The position numbers were made by a program, and so were the translations under genes. From the NCBI GenBank assembly GCA_034440575.1, contig JAOTOL010001330.1:535001-599000 (forward strand): 64,000 nt of DNA. Direction: 5' to 3'. Source of the DNA: Imbricaverruca yamaguchii. Its lineage: Eukaryota > Arthropoda > Thecostraca > Neoverrucidae. Positions 10,631 to 20,340 of this stretch are shown here, piece by piece; the stretch's first letter is position 1, and each line of letters begins with the position of its first letter. The notes below the pieces were generated by a model that had not been told where the DNA came from, did no database searches, and worked only from the letters and a program-made list of their open reading frames with translations.

Positions 10631-11094
10631 TTCTCACTTCGTCCACCGCACGGTCAGGCGCCGTGTCGGCTGGGGAGGTGGAGTGCCGGACGGTCCGACG
10701 CTATGCGAACTTCAGGCTCGGGTACGCCGTTCCCCGCCACCTCTGCGCCGGTCAGAAGTACGGCGATGTGACGTCACCGAGCGACCAACGACGGTGTGAC
10801 GTCACCGGGCGACGGATGGCGATGTGACTTCACTGGGCGATGGCAACGGCCTGTTTGGAAATAGGCCGAGTGCGATAGATGGCAGCACTAGTGATGTATT
10901 TTGCATGGCTCTTTGCTGCACGCGCCATGGTCCAGCCCGAAATAACCCACTGAGTGTTTTTATCTACTCTCGTTCTCTTTCCCACTTCTCATAGATGCCT
11001 AAAGGAAATTCCAAAGGAAAAATTTCATCGTTCTTTCTGTGAATTTCTCATGAATACTTGGTCAAGGTGTCAAATATGCAGAAACATGGTACGG

Positions 11095-11180
11095 CAAGGG
11101 CGGATCCAGGAATTGTCGTGGGCGGCACATAGCAGGAAGGGCGCCACTTCGAAAGTACCTCGCGGGAGGACGGACGGCTT
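11095..11180 (+). mobile_element. MITE-like fragment, GGGCGGATCCAGGA type
   Basis: AAGGGCGGATCCAGGAATTG ... AGGGCGCCACTTCG is the plus-strand counterpart of the fragment at 9.96-10.04 kb. Confidence 0.45.
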
Positions 11181-11719
11181 TGCTCTCCACTTTATTTCGC
11201 TCCCCTTTACTTTGTTCTCACGCGCTTTGAACATTTTTTATCTACCGCAGTTGAGTTTTCGTGAATCATTCGCAAATGCATCTGTCAATGGCATTTTTAT
11301 ATTGTCAGCGACTAGTACCGGGCAATGAGTATTTGGAAATTAAAGACTTTGACCTCTTATACCTGTCAATGCTTTCCAAACACCACGCGACGAATTGTCC
11401 AAAGAAACATGGGTGTAGCCATGGTTTCGATTTTTCGTGGGGACATACCAGGGATGCGCAAGTGTGGACAAGATAGAGGGGTAGCCCCCTTCCACACACA
11501 CACGCACACAAAAATCCTTGGATTTCAGCCACGTCCTTTTCGATGTGTGCGAAAAAATGATTATGTTATTCGAAAGCAGCTTCGGTTAGGTTAGGTTTGT
11601 TAGACTAGTTCTAAAAGATGGCCAAGGTTCATGTTATTCAAGGCTGGAAACAAGTATTTTTAACGTTTGCTTGTTTACCATTCGAACATTTTGTCACGAC
11701 AGATAGCCTGTGAAGCCCG

Positions 11720-12410
11720 TTGATTGGCTAGATCGGCTTCGAGTGTTTCTGAGGATTTTCTTGCATATATATTTGCACTTGAAAACTGATCAAGAATATT
11801 TGTGCAGCGATCATACACTGGCATGTCAGTACATGAGGCTTGGGGGACACGAAATAAGCTGAGAGAGACAAATCGCTACTTTTCAGAAATTGGGGGTCAT
11901 GTCCTCCAGAGATTACACATTTCCACAGGCTCCAGTGTCTACCCGTATAAATATATGTAAGCCCCTAAGCCAGGAATGTAGCTTTATATGCTATTGGGAG
12001 GGCACTTCTCCCCCCCCCCCCCAAAAAAAAAAATGTTGGTCGTGCTCCCAGTGATATCAACCTTTAACATGGGGCCCTATATGGTATGTCCCTAATCACT
12101 TGCACGGCCTTCACGTATTGTGTCGTCCAGGTGAGTTTCGGAAGCCTATATGCTCATGCCATGGATGCTTCCATGGTGACTTCTCAGAACATTATTTGAG
12201 CAGCTCTGGCAAAGGACAAATATTTTGCTTGATCGGTTTCTAGTATTTTTTGTAATTATCTTGCATATATATTTTCACTATATAAATGATTAAGTATCCA
12301 TACTCAGGTAGCTGAGGCTTGGGGATACGGAAAAATTGATGGGGCCAAGTGGCCACTTTTCAGAAATTAGAGGGTCATGTCCCCCCTCCCCCCCCCCAGT
12401 GCTTACATCA
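11720..12410 (+). repeat. Two diverged copies of a ~210-bp repeat, ~475 bp apart
   Basis: Around 11733-11945 and 12220-12410 the same order recurs: GATCGG(C)TT, CTTGCATATATATTT(G/T), TGAGGCTTGGGG, CACTTTTCAGAAATT and GGGTCATGTCC. The second copy ends in a C-run. No coding capacity; probably fragments of one dispersed repeat. Confidence 0.65.
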
Positions 12411-12554
12411 ATACGAAGGAAGACTGTTGCAGCAAATCGAGTAGTGTTAATGAGAGTATACTACAGTTAAATTGCTTCCGATCAACGCTAATGTATCGGA
12501 ATCAACGGTAAGCGGAGATTATTGTGTAAGGCGTGAAATGATGTGGAAATTATA

Positions 12555-12662
12555 AATATATGAGAGTTTTATTCGATAACTTCACATGCTATCAATGCTG
12601 GAATATGGCCTTCCGAGATTCTGAGACCCTGACCTTCTCTGGCCAATTGCTATACAGTCATG
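12555..12662 (+). repeat. ~105-bp dispersed repeat shared with 20.65-20.74 kb
   Basis: TTTTATTCGATAACTTCACA, TCAATGCTGGAATATGGCC, TTCTGAGACCCTGACC and TGGCCAATTGC match 20647-20745 with about 80-85 percent identity by eye. The other copy directly follows the inverted-duplicate unit, so this may be a separate element adjoining it. Confidence 0.6.
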
Positions 12663-13625
12663 CAGTCTTAAAGTCATAAAGTGTTCGGACAATAAGAGTC
12701 ACAGTGATCCATCCAGTTTGTCTGTACATGGAATGTTCCATGGGCCTGGTAAAAAGGCCCACCCCAACCATCACCACATCCTAAGGAAGCCAACCACCGG
12801 CATCCCACATACCTATCAATGCCTAGCTATCCGGGCTATCCAACCCTATTCCCATGATCCATCTGAACACATGTGGATTGAATACCTTACGAATAATTAT
12901 CTAACTGCATCCATGTCTGCTTAAAGGGTTTGTGCCCTGCGCACTTACTTAGCGTAGCTATCATCCCATCCATCACTACTTAGAGCTCGAAAACAAGGTT
13001 TTACTGAGTAAATAAAATGTTGTCCACTCTACTTCTAAATTCATTCAATGAGGGACTCCTCGCAACATAAGCAGGTAGCCTATTCCACACATCAACAACC
13101 ATTTGACTGAAGACCTGTTGTTGCTCAACTGCCCAACATCTCAACTTGTCTAACCTGAATTGATGACTCTTATGTGATACGTCAAACCGAAGAGCATCAT
13201 TAAAATTGACCTGACAAAGCCCTTTAACAATTTTGTACATTTCCATTATGTCCCCCTTAATCTCCTATATTTGAGTGAGCACACATCTTATGTCATAAGC
13301 CTTTTCCCATATGCTAAGTCATCTATTCCACTGATGAGTCAAGTGGTTTTGCTCTGCACTCTTTTTAACACAGCTATATCTTTTTCTAGGCAGGCACTCA
13401 TTTTTTCTAGGTAGGTGCTTGTACAGAATATTCCAAATGGGGTCGCACATATGCTAAGTGCAGCTTTTCCTGACCTTGCTCTGATATCTCACACTCCTAT
13501 TAGTGAGTCTCAGTATTCTGAGTGCTCTGTTCCCAGCTTAGATACCTTGTTTTTCTGCATTAAGGTCTTTTGAAACCACCAAACCTAAGTCTCTTTCCTC
13601 TTCAATAACATCCGGTTCCCTGCCT
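12663..13625 (-). mobile_element. CR1-like LINE (family B), 3' part with end of reverse-transcriptase ORF
   Basis: Reading the minus strand, a decayed end of the polymerase ORF (about 13620-13250) leads into an open piece at 13246-13001 that ends RSRVDNIL. It contains EMYKIVKGLCQVNF and FSQMVVDVWNRLP, the pattern of the C-terminal tail in CR1/L2-type LINE proteins. A 3' UTR follows, shared with 5.28-5.66 kb, and a short CACTTTATGACTTTAAG tail. It cannot move by itself. Confidence 0.8.
13001..13246 (-). pseudogene. LINE ORF2 C-terminal tail fragment
   Basis: Eighty-one open codons of the non-catalytic C-terminal region of a CR1-like LINE protein. The catalytic reverse-transcriptase motifs upstream are not recognisable. 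Confidence 0.75.
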
Positions 13626-13679
13626 GGCGCCATTAGCCGTGAATGTGCATAAAGTGTGTCGTGAACCACCCAATAAACA
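13626..13679 (+). mobile_element. SINE-2 3' fragment
   Basis: GCGCCATTAGCCGTGAAT ... GTCGTGAACCACCCAATAAA reproduces the 3' end of the tRNA-headed element at 34.99-35.23 kb, including the AATAAACA tail start. It lies within or at the edge of the decayed LINE and is 5'-truncated. Confidence 0.7.
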
Positions 13680-13995
13680 GTTCTCTGCCTCCCATTGCAT
13701 GTCTTAAAGTCTCACCTCCAAACCCCGCATGACCTTACTTGACTAGCCCTGTCCAAAATAACCAAAAGTTGTAGAAGCTTAGCCCACACAATTCTTTCCC
13801 ATTATTGGCCCCAGTGAAGTGGATTGGCACCAAAATCGCCAAATATTAGTGTTTCCTAGGGGTGGACCAAAATGGCTGAAATTTCACTTTTGGTTATCCT
13901 GCCAAATATGCGATATATTTCGCTTCTCGAAGCTGTATCTCGGCAACTATCCATCGGATCGGATCGATTTTTATCTCAAACGAAAGAGCAGTATT

Positions 13996-14345
13996 GCCGC
14001 TCCGGTAGCTCAGGTTGGTAGGGGCCCGGCCCCCCCTCTTCTCCCCTCTCCCGACAACAAAGGGGTCGCGGCCCCTCCCCCCCCCCTTTAGCCCCGCCCG
14101 GGCCGGGGGGGCCCCGGGGGCCGCTAGGCCAGGGGCGGGGCGCCCCCGCGGGGGGGTGGCGGTGTCGGGGCGCTAGAGGAAACTTATACCTTTTAATTTG
14201 CAAATTTTGAAGAAAAGGAGATGGAGGGGGGGGGGGGGGGGGGCCAAAAAAAACACCCTAAGCAAAGAAAAACAAACCTTCCCAAACCCCACCACAAAAA
14301 AAAAAAAAAATAAATAATTTTTAATAAAAAAAAAAAAAAAAGTAT
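13996..14345. repeat. ~345-base low-complexity insertion flanked by AGTAT
   Basis: Between AGTAT at 13991 and AGTAT at 14341 the left copy carries sequence absent from the right copy: long G and C runs, GGGGGGGGGG followed by A-runs, and GCTCCGGTAGCTCAGG at its head. The five-base flanking repeat suggests an insertion. The homopolymers also make a consensus error or mis-filled gap plausible. Confidence 0.5.
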
Positions 14346-14452
14346 CAGCTTGATAAACAGACTGACAAAAAGTATGGGTCTTAACCAGGGGCGCAGCCAG
14401 AGGGGGGGGGCAACACTTCCGACGACCACCTATGCTGCACTTTAAATCTGTC

Positions 14453-14767
14453 TCAACTGCTTTGGCTTAGGTAATGTAGGACAGGAAACACGAACCACAC
14501 ATGCCAGTAAATGAGGGAAATTGATGAAAGCGCATGAAACTTACCTGTTTGGTCCACCGTTGCATTGCTCCCTTCAGGTCCTTTGTTCCATGAAGCTGCA
14601 TCAGACGTATATCTGTATTTAACGCCAAAGCGAATGTCCGATCTTTCGGTTGCTCCCAGTAATGAAACAAACGGTTCACGCCGTAATTTATTGGGCATAT
14701 TGTAACTTAGTTTGTCACGTAAGCGTCTTACTATTTCTTCACGATTTGACGATACTGTGTCGTCCAA
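14453..14767 (-). pseudogene. Second conserved frame of the duplicated unit (104 codons)
   Basis: This frame is open in both copies (here and 19748-20062), with only about a dozen amino-acid differences. It includes PNKLRREPFVSLLGATERS and SDIRFGVKYR. Inside it the sequence ACAG|GTAAGT is a consensus 5' splice donor in both copies, so the real exon may end at that point and the last ~35 codons may be intron. I do not recognise the protein. Conservation could mean coding constraint or simply a recent duplication. Confidence 0.4.
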
Positions 14768-14837
14768 ATGAGTTCAACACAACTGATTCACCGCGACTCA
14801 GACGATGTCACACTAACTGCTCAGCGCGAGCGATCAC

Positions 14838-15371
14838 TTAGGGCTTCAGAGTTCCTTTCTGAAAGTCTGGATACTGCTGACGATGTTGCTCGACTACCTG
14901 TAGGATTCTCTGCCGTTCGCCATCGTCATCCGTCAGAACTCCCGCATAGTCCGTGGATAATTTAATTCCTCGTTCGGCTGCATCGTTGACGACTTTAACG
15001 GATCGCACGAAGCCCTCGACCGTTTTGAAGTCTTCATCGCCCTCCCATTGATCCACGGGCTTGTGGATCCAGGAGTGACCACAGTGAAGCAGACTGAACA
15101 GGAAGTAGGAGTCCGGTGTAATAAAATGAGCCATCTTACTCACTTTGTCCACATTGACTGCCTTGATAGCCGGCTTACCGCGACGGAAGTCGTCTGGTGG
15201 CCCCACAACCTCCATTTTGCTTGCTAGCTCCTCCTTCATCGCAGTGGTTGCTAGAGGGTGCGGACTGAAGAGCGCAAAGACAGCTGCTTCCGGCACCAGG
15301 TACCACATGTGGTTTTTCATCTTGTCTTGGACAGCTGCAGCCACTGCGTGGTCATGAAGTGCATAGTCCAT
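14838..15371 (-). pseudogene. C-terminal fragment of a multi-copy arthropod protein family of unknown function
   Basis: About 178 codons after the LINE junction. Words such as KNHMWYLVPEAAVFALF, FITPDSYFLFSLL, VKVVNDAAERGIKLSTDY and ILQVVEQHRQQYPDF resemble, from memory, the C-terminus of a family of uncharacterised arthropod proteins found in many copies, often near repeats. The missing upstream part is at 19340-19127 on the same strand, so a 3.75-kb LINE splits the gene. Ten codons at the head of the open frame (up to 15398) are LINE tail, not protein. Function and cellular role are unknown, and it is certainly not expressed as a whole. Confidence 0.65.
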
Positions 15372-15840
15372 AAAGACATAAAGACATAAAGACATCAAAG
15401 ATTAGCGCAACTATGAGCCACAAGGGCCCCTCTCGGTTGCACTCCGTACACTGAACCAGCTGCCCACCAAATATGTCAATCAGCCCTCCCTGCAATACTG
15501 AAAAGCAAGCCCTCTATTCCTATAATGATAGTCTATGCTGTTCTTAAAGGTTTCAATGTGCTGCTACTGACAATGTTTTCTGGCAGCTGGTTCCAGTGTT
15601 CACCCTGTTGGTGAAGAAAGTTTGTCTTAACCTTGTTCTGCTGTGGTTAACTTTAATTTTGAATTTATGACCTCTAATTGCATCATTTCCGTTAAATTCA
15701 AACATTTCCCCAAGATATCCCCTCTCCAGACCATGGACAAATTTAAAGACCTCGATGAGATCTCCTCAGCCTTCTATGTCTAAGTGAAAACATATTAAAA
15801 TTTCTTTAATCTTTCCTCACATGCCAGGTTGCTTATACCA
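15372..15840 (-). mobile_element. LINE family A 3' end and tail
   Basis: The reverse complement of this stretch aligns with 43.74-44.17 kb, covering the ORF2 C-terminal tail, GGGCTTGCTTTTCAGTATT, CAACTGGTTCAGTGTACAG and the TTTATGTCTTTATG tail. AAAACTATGATGT is duplicated at 15880-15905, next to the internal deletion junction. Confidence 0.8.
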
Positions 15841-16242
15841 TTAACCATTTTTGTAGCCCTCTTTTGTACTCTCTCTAAAACTATGATGTCTAAAACTATG
15901 ATGTACGGTCGGCAGATTGGTCATATCTTCCAATGTAAACACTGATTTAAACTGCTTGCTCAGCTCCTCAACCATCTCACTATCCTCACCCAATGCAGTC
16001 CCGTTTACTTCCAGTGGACCAATTGTGCTAGAAACTTTACTCAGCTTGTAGAAGCTAAAGAACTTTTTACTGTCCCCATTACAGTTCCTAGCTAAATCCA
16101 GTTCTTTTACTCGCTTTGCTGCTCTGGTTTTTTTTTGCTTCACAGTGTCTCTAGCTTTTCGATACGCCTTTAGATTAACGACATTTGAAGCTTCTTTAAA
16201 CACTCTAAATGCAGTTTTCTTAGCCTTAAGTGCTTTTATCAA
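15841..16242 (-). pseudogene. LINE ORF2 linker between endonuclease and reverse transcriptase
   Basis: A basic stretch (YRKARDTVKQKKTRAAKRVK) is followed by DSKKFFSFYKLSK and VNGTALGEDSEMVEELSKQF, the usual approach to the reverse-transcriptase domain in CR1-like proteins. It stops at the internal deletion. It is separated from the endonuclease part by a stop or frameshift near 16322. Confidence 0.8.
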
Positions 16243-16323
16243 ATCTGGTGTAAGCCATGCTGGCTTTCCTACCTTTCTCTTGCGTCTTTGCTTGTGGGGG
16301 ACATGTCTAATCTGAATTTCCTT

Positions 16324-17333
16324 CTAGTAAGATTTGAACTTTTCCCACATTTCACAGGCATTTAAATTGGAGAATTCTTCTTCCCATCTGATGGCACTTA
16401 AAGCCGCTCTCATGCAGTCAAAGTCTGCTCTGTTGAAATTTGGAACCTTTACCAAATTATCCTTAATAATCTCCCCAACATGTGCCTTGAATCTAATTAT
16501 GTTATGGTCACTTCTTCCTAGAGTTTCTCCTACAGTCAATTCTTGAACCAAGTCACTTAAATCCGAGAATACAAGGTCCAAGAATGAGCCATGCCTGGTA
16601 GGTTCCGATACAAACTGGTATAAGAACAGGTCCTCTTCAAGGCATTTCCTAAACATATTGCATGATGGGGAGCCAACACCAACATTTTCATTCCTTTTAG
16701 ATTAAAGTGACGAAGAATAATGCACTTTCTCTGAAAGTTTCTACTGATTTCCTCACAAATCACCTTATCAAGCTTCAGTTGCTGAGAATGTGGCAGGGTT
16801 CCTGATCGGTAGAAAGCTCCTATCCTCAGAGTATTGCTGTTGCCTTTTCTCACAGTGACATCAAACCAAATGGACTCCACAGACACATTTTTATCCCCAC
16901 CTGCTACTTTTTGAGAACTGAATAAGCTATTCACATAGAGCATTACACCACCCCCTTTCATTGCTGGACCCCTATTGCACGAAAACATATTGTATCCCTG
17001 GATCTCATAGTCCTGCAAGTTATCTCCAAAATGCCCTTCACTGACCCATGCCTCCATAATGCAAACAAAATCTGGTTCCTCCTCAGCAACATAACACTTG
17101 AACTCATCAAATTTGGATCGGATACTCTGAGCATTAAACATCATACACTTAACAAATGCTCCATAACCACCTTTGGCTTTTTCATGCTGAGGAGTTCTTT
17201 TATCACTAGATGAACTATCACTCTGCCGCCTTGAACTACAGCTGTCCCTATTTGCTGACTTTGAGGTTCTATTGCCTTGGCTGACACTATTGGAATATTC
17301 CTGAGTTGGCAATGAAATTTCATCCCTGCCCAC
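16324..17333 (-). pseudogene. LINE ORF2 apurinic/apyrimidinic-type endonuclease domain (frameshifted)
   Basis: Two overlapping frames hold the endonuclease that nicks target DNA for LINE insertion. The first (17333-16557) has FNAQSIRSKFDEFKCYV, EPDFVCIMEAWVSEGH and MKGGGVMLYV; the second (16656-16324) has SFLDLVFSDLSDLV and GRSDHNIIRF, the catalytic Ser-Asp-His block. A frameshift near 16.68-16.70 kb falls about where the family's GDFN block would be; the residual reading is ILRHFNLKG. ORF2 probably starts at the ATG at 17338, four bases from the ORF1 stop, in another frame. Confidence 0.85.
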
Positions 17334-17341
17334 TCCATTTC

Positions 17342-18253
17342 CTAGTTTCCCTGAAGGACATGCTCATACACTTTGTCTAACACATAGAGGTCCCACGATG
17401 CATAAAACCTGCACCACTCGTCTACAAAGGTGAAACCTAACTCATGGCAGAGCTTACATACCCTTGCGTTGGCTGCCAGTGCCCTAGAGCTCCACTCAGG
17501 GGAGTCTCCAGCCCTAGGCAAAATTGCAGTTACAATGACTCTATTGTTACCCTTCAGGGTGGCCAGAAGGGCCCTGTAGTCCCACAGAGGCTCCTCACTC
17601 CTAGCAGGACCTATGTTATTTACCCGTACCTGCACTATAACTGTAGTAAACTGGTGATCACTGGTGACCTGTGCCACCACTGGTACAAGGTCCTTCACCT
17701 TGGCACCAGGCCTGGTGATGCACCTCCTGTCCCTCCTACCTTTACAGAATACCCGATCTAAATGTCGCACACGAGAGTCGCCTACGACCAGCACTGTCTC
17801 TTTACTAATACTATCCTGGGGGCAGTCCTCCAATGCCTGGAACCTATTCGATGTTAATATGCCTGCCCGCTGGGCCGTTCGACTAGGCTTCCTCCCGCTC
17901 CTACCACCTGCCACCTGCCACTCACTGACCCTTTCCTTAGGCTCGCGTCTCCAAATCATCCACCCACTGACCTCATGCCACTTCCCCTCCTGTGACCTAC
18001 CAGAACTACCCCTCCTCTGTTCACTATTAACACTCCCCTCTCGAGAAATCCCAGCCACCTTCACAGTAGGGGAAGCCTCAGCTACCTGGTGGCCTGCGAC
18101 CACCACCTGGGCATATGATGTCCCTGCTACGGAGTGACCCCTTGTTGCTTTATCTTGCCTACCCTGTGCAACAAGGGCAGCCTTGAGCTTGGAAAGCTCT
18201 GCCTTAAGGGTCCTAATCTCTTCCTCTAGTGTCTGCATCTTGGTCGAAACCAT
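17342..18253 (-). CDS. LINE ORF1 protein with coiled coil and SGNH-type esterase domain, 303 aa
   Basis: An intact 303-codon frame starting with ATG at 18253. Residues 1-30 (MQTLEEEIRTLKAELSKLKA) form a short heptad coiled coil; a low-complexity basic linker follows. From about residue 150 comes an SGNH-esterase-like fold: block I TVLVVGDSR (Ser160), VNNIG at 211-215 in place of the usual GTND/GTNN, and a C-terminal DKVYEH at 293-298 where DGVH would be expected, so the catalytic His is probably Tyr here. ORF1 proteins with esterase domains are known in CR1-like LINEs; their role may be RNA binding and membrane or lipid association. The reading frame survives although the element is dead. Confidence 0.82.
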   Translation of the reverse strand: MVSTKMQTLEEEIRTLKAELSKLKAALVAQGRQDKATRGHSVAGTSYAQVVVAGHQVAEASPTVKVAGISREGSVNSEQRRGSSGRSQEGKWHEVSGWMIWRREPKERVSEWQVAGGRSGRKPSRTAQRAGILTSNRFQALEDCPQDSISKETVLVVGDSRVRHLDRVFCKGRRDRRCITRPGAKVKDLVPVVAQVTSDHQFTTVIVQVRVNNIGPARSEEPLWDYRALLATLKGNNRVIVTAILPRAGDSPEWSSRALAANARVCKLCHELGFTFVDEWCRFYASWDLYVLDKVYEHVLQGN

Positions 18254-19040
18254 CCTACAGGCTGCAGGCTTATGCCTAGATTTAGATTCAAATTAACTCG
18301 CTAAACAACCGACAAAAAGCCAACTATTATTCTCTATAGATCGCTACCTCCTATACTGTCAGTTAATTATCTGAGTACCTCACGAATACCAACACACTAA
18401 GCAGAAAATATTAAACAATTGTTTGTTTTTTGTTTTGTTTTTATATATATAAAATAAATTAAATGTCTCATCTAATTGTCTTCTAGACAAGTAGACAACT
18501 ATATGAATATCACTTTCACATCACTTATGGCTTGACATAAAAATTTACAGTCACACAGCACTTATGAATACCACCAAATTAGTACCAATTTAACTCTACC
18601 TTAAACTTAAACATCAAACACACTATGCATCACAAAACTAAATAAAGTATGTTAGGAAAGTATTAATGTTTTCTAATGTACTTATGATGTCTGCACACTT
18701 GTAATATCTCCAACTGAAAAAAAAAAACTAAATACTAAATACTCCAAAAATAAAGAAGCCCATGTACCTCTACAATTACCCGTTATATGGAGATATACCT
18801 AGTGTAATTGAAGCTAACTATTTAAATCCTAACCTAAACTTTAACGCCAAAAAGACCAAAACTTATTCCTCTACACTACAGAAATCGAAACCACGAGGCC
18901 GCACCTAAAAACAAGATGGCGCTCGCAGCCTTGCTAGGTTGATATAGTATAATTTGCGTGCTGCGAAAGTGCTTGTCAGATAAAAACTAATGAAATATAA
19001 TCAGAGAAGTAATTGCTAAACACCTATCCATAGCTTAGAC
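18254..19040 (-). other. LINE family A 5' untranslated region
   Basis: AT-rich sequence between the disrupted protein gene and ORF1, with T-rich and TATATATA tracts near 18420-18455. It lies inside the LINE boundaries set by the ATGGA duplications. Some ORF-free LINEs carry internal promoters here; none is identifiable by eye. Confidence 0.5.
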
Positions 19041-19126
19041 TAGTGTACTACCCTGTTCTGCAGCGACTTATCTGGAAAGCTGGAGCTCCAAACGGACGTG
19101 CTTCCACCGTGACACCTGGCGGCAAA

Positions 19127-19342
19127 TCCATCATACTCTGGACGATTTCCAAGTCGTTGACAGGCGCGTCAGCGCCTACATTAGCAGCTATCCAGTACGT
19201 CACGTAGAATAGCGACAGGAATGTGTTCATTCGTCGTAGAGCTTCTTGCTCCTCCTGAGTGTACTGCATTTGATTTTGGAACATAAACATCTTTTGGGCG
19301 TACAAAACCTGTCCCATCCAACGAGCCTTGTGAGTTGGAGTT
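19127..19342 (-). pseudogene. Upstream coding part of the split arthropod family gene
   Basis: Reading leftward from 19340, THKARWMGQVLYAQKMFMF then MNTFLSLFYVTYWIAANVG and NDLEIVQSMMD stop exactly at the LINE junction. The reading frame would continue into the fragment at 15371. Codons after MMD (down to 19048) belong to the LINE. The first visible residue sits at the palindromic junction with the right copy, so the N-terminal half of the protein is absent. Confidence 0.65.
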
Positions 19343-19343
19343 G

Positions 19344-19694
19344 GCTATCAAGTCAGTCAATGTGGACAGAGCGAGTAAGATGGCTCATTTTATTACACCG
19401 GACTCCTACTTCCTGTCCAGTCTGCTTCACAGTGGTCACTCCTGGATCCACAAGCCCGTGGATCAATGGGAGGGAGATGAAGACTTCAAAACGGAAGTCG
19501 AGGGCTTCGTACGATCCGTTAAAGTCGTCAACGATGCAGCCGAACGAGGAATTAAATTGTCCACGGACTATGCGGCAGTTCTGACCGATGACGATGGTGA
19601 ACGGCAGAGAGTCCTACAGGTAGTCGAGCAACATCGTCAGCAGTATCCACTTTCAGAAAGGAACTCTGAAGGCCTAAGTGATCGCTCGCGCTGA
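19344..19694 (+). pseudogene. C-terminal fragment of the same arthropod family (right copy)
   Basis: Matches the left copy through AIKSVNVD, FITPDSYFLSSLLHSGHSW, VKVVNDAAERGIKLSTDY and VLQVVEQHRQQYP. One three-base difference (a Glu after KT) keeps frame. After QQYP a frameshift gives a different tail (LSERNSEGLSDRSR). No upstream coding sequence remains. Confidence 0.65.
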
Positions 19695-19747
19695 GCAATT
19701 AGTGTGGCATCGTCTGAGTCGCGATAAATCAGCTGTGTTGAACTCAC

Positions 19748-20062
19748 TTGAACGACATAGTATCGTCAAATTGTGAAGAAATAGTAGGACGCGAACGTGA
19801 CAAACTAAGTTACAACATGCCCAATAAATTACGGCGTGAACCGTTTGTTTCATTACTGGGAGCAACCGAAAGATCGGACATTCGCTTTGGCGTTAAGTAC
19901 AGAGATACGGCTGATGCAGCTTCGTGGAACAAAGGACCTGAAGGGAGCAATACAACGGTGGACCAAACAGGTAAGTTTCATGCGCTTTCATTAATTTCCC
20001 TCATTTACTGGCAGGTGTGGTTCGTGTTTCCTGTCCTACATTACCTAAGCCAAAGCAGTTGA
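19748..20062 (+). pseudogene. Second conserved frame of the duplicated unit (right copy)
   Basis: 104 codons, counterpart of 14767-14453, including PNKLRREPFVSLLGATERS. Splice-donor-like ACAG|GTAAGT at 19967-19976. Unknown family. Confidence 0.4.
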
Positions 20063-20174
20063 GACAGATTTAAAGTGCAGCATAGGTGATCGGTCGGAGG
20101 TGTTGCGTCGCGGTAGAAAAAGTCAATTAAACGTATTCATTTTGGTATTTTTGCATCTTTCTGTGGAAACCCCT

Positions 20175-20340
20175 GTTAAGAACAGGAGCGCAGCCAGGAT
20201 TTTCCTAAGGAGGGGGCGAGGTAATGCTGAAGGGAGGGGCAAACTGTTGCTGATGGGCAGTTCCAATGGTAAAATCGGCCATAAGGGAGGGAAATTTCCC
20301 CCTTTGCCCCCTCTGGCTGCGCCCCTGGTTAAGAACCATA
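20175..20340. mobile_element. ~150-bp MITE with GCGCAGCCAG terminal inverted repeats
   Basis: The left end AGGAGCGCAGCCAGGATTTT and right end CCCTCTGGCTGCGCCCCTG are inverted repeats, and the element is bracketed by GTTAAGAAC at about 20175-20183 and again at about 20328-20336, a likely 9-bp target-site duplication. Related ends occur at 9223 and 14386. No coding capacity, so it would rely on a transposase elsewhere. Confidence 0.7.

Larger units (their letters stand above)
13745..15371 (-). mobile_element. Inverted-duplicate unit, left copy (distal part)
   Basis: The stretch from TAGCCCTGTCC at 13743 to 15371 is the reverse complement of 19343-20616 wherever both are intact, at roughly 90-95 percent identity by eye. 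It contains an open fragment of an uncharacterised protein (15371-14838), a second conserved frame (14767-14453) followed by a splice-donor-like CAG|GTAAGT, and an AT/GC-mixed tail with CTCGGCAACTATCCATCGG. Relative to the right copy it has a ~345-base low-complexity insertion at 13996-14340 and has lost most of the small MITE. Its 5' part continues at 19127-19340, cut off by the LINE. Confidence 0.75.
15372..19126 (-). mobile_element. CR1-like LINE (family A), 5' region to 3' tail with reverse transcriptase deleted
   Basis: Minus-strand order: 5' UTR (19126-18254), ORF1 (18253-17342), ORF2 endonuclease pieces (17338-16324), ORF2 linker (16242-15860), then a jump to the LINE 3' end (about 15840-15372) with a TTTATGTC repeat tail. 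The whole reverse-transcriptase domain is missing. The insertion interrupts a coding frame, and ATGGA occurs at both junctions (19131-19127 and 15371-15367), a 4-5 bp target-site duplication. The 3' end matches 43.67-44.18 kb. Confidence 0.85.

Noticed and set aside
11583..11598. Interstitial telomere repeat (GGTTAGGTTAGG)
   Set aside because: Only two TTAGG units, expected by chance; no array.
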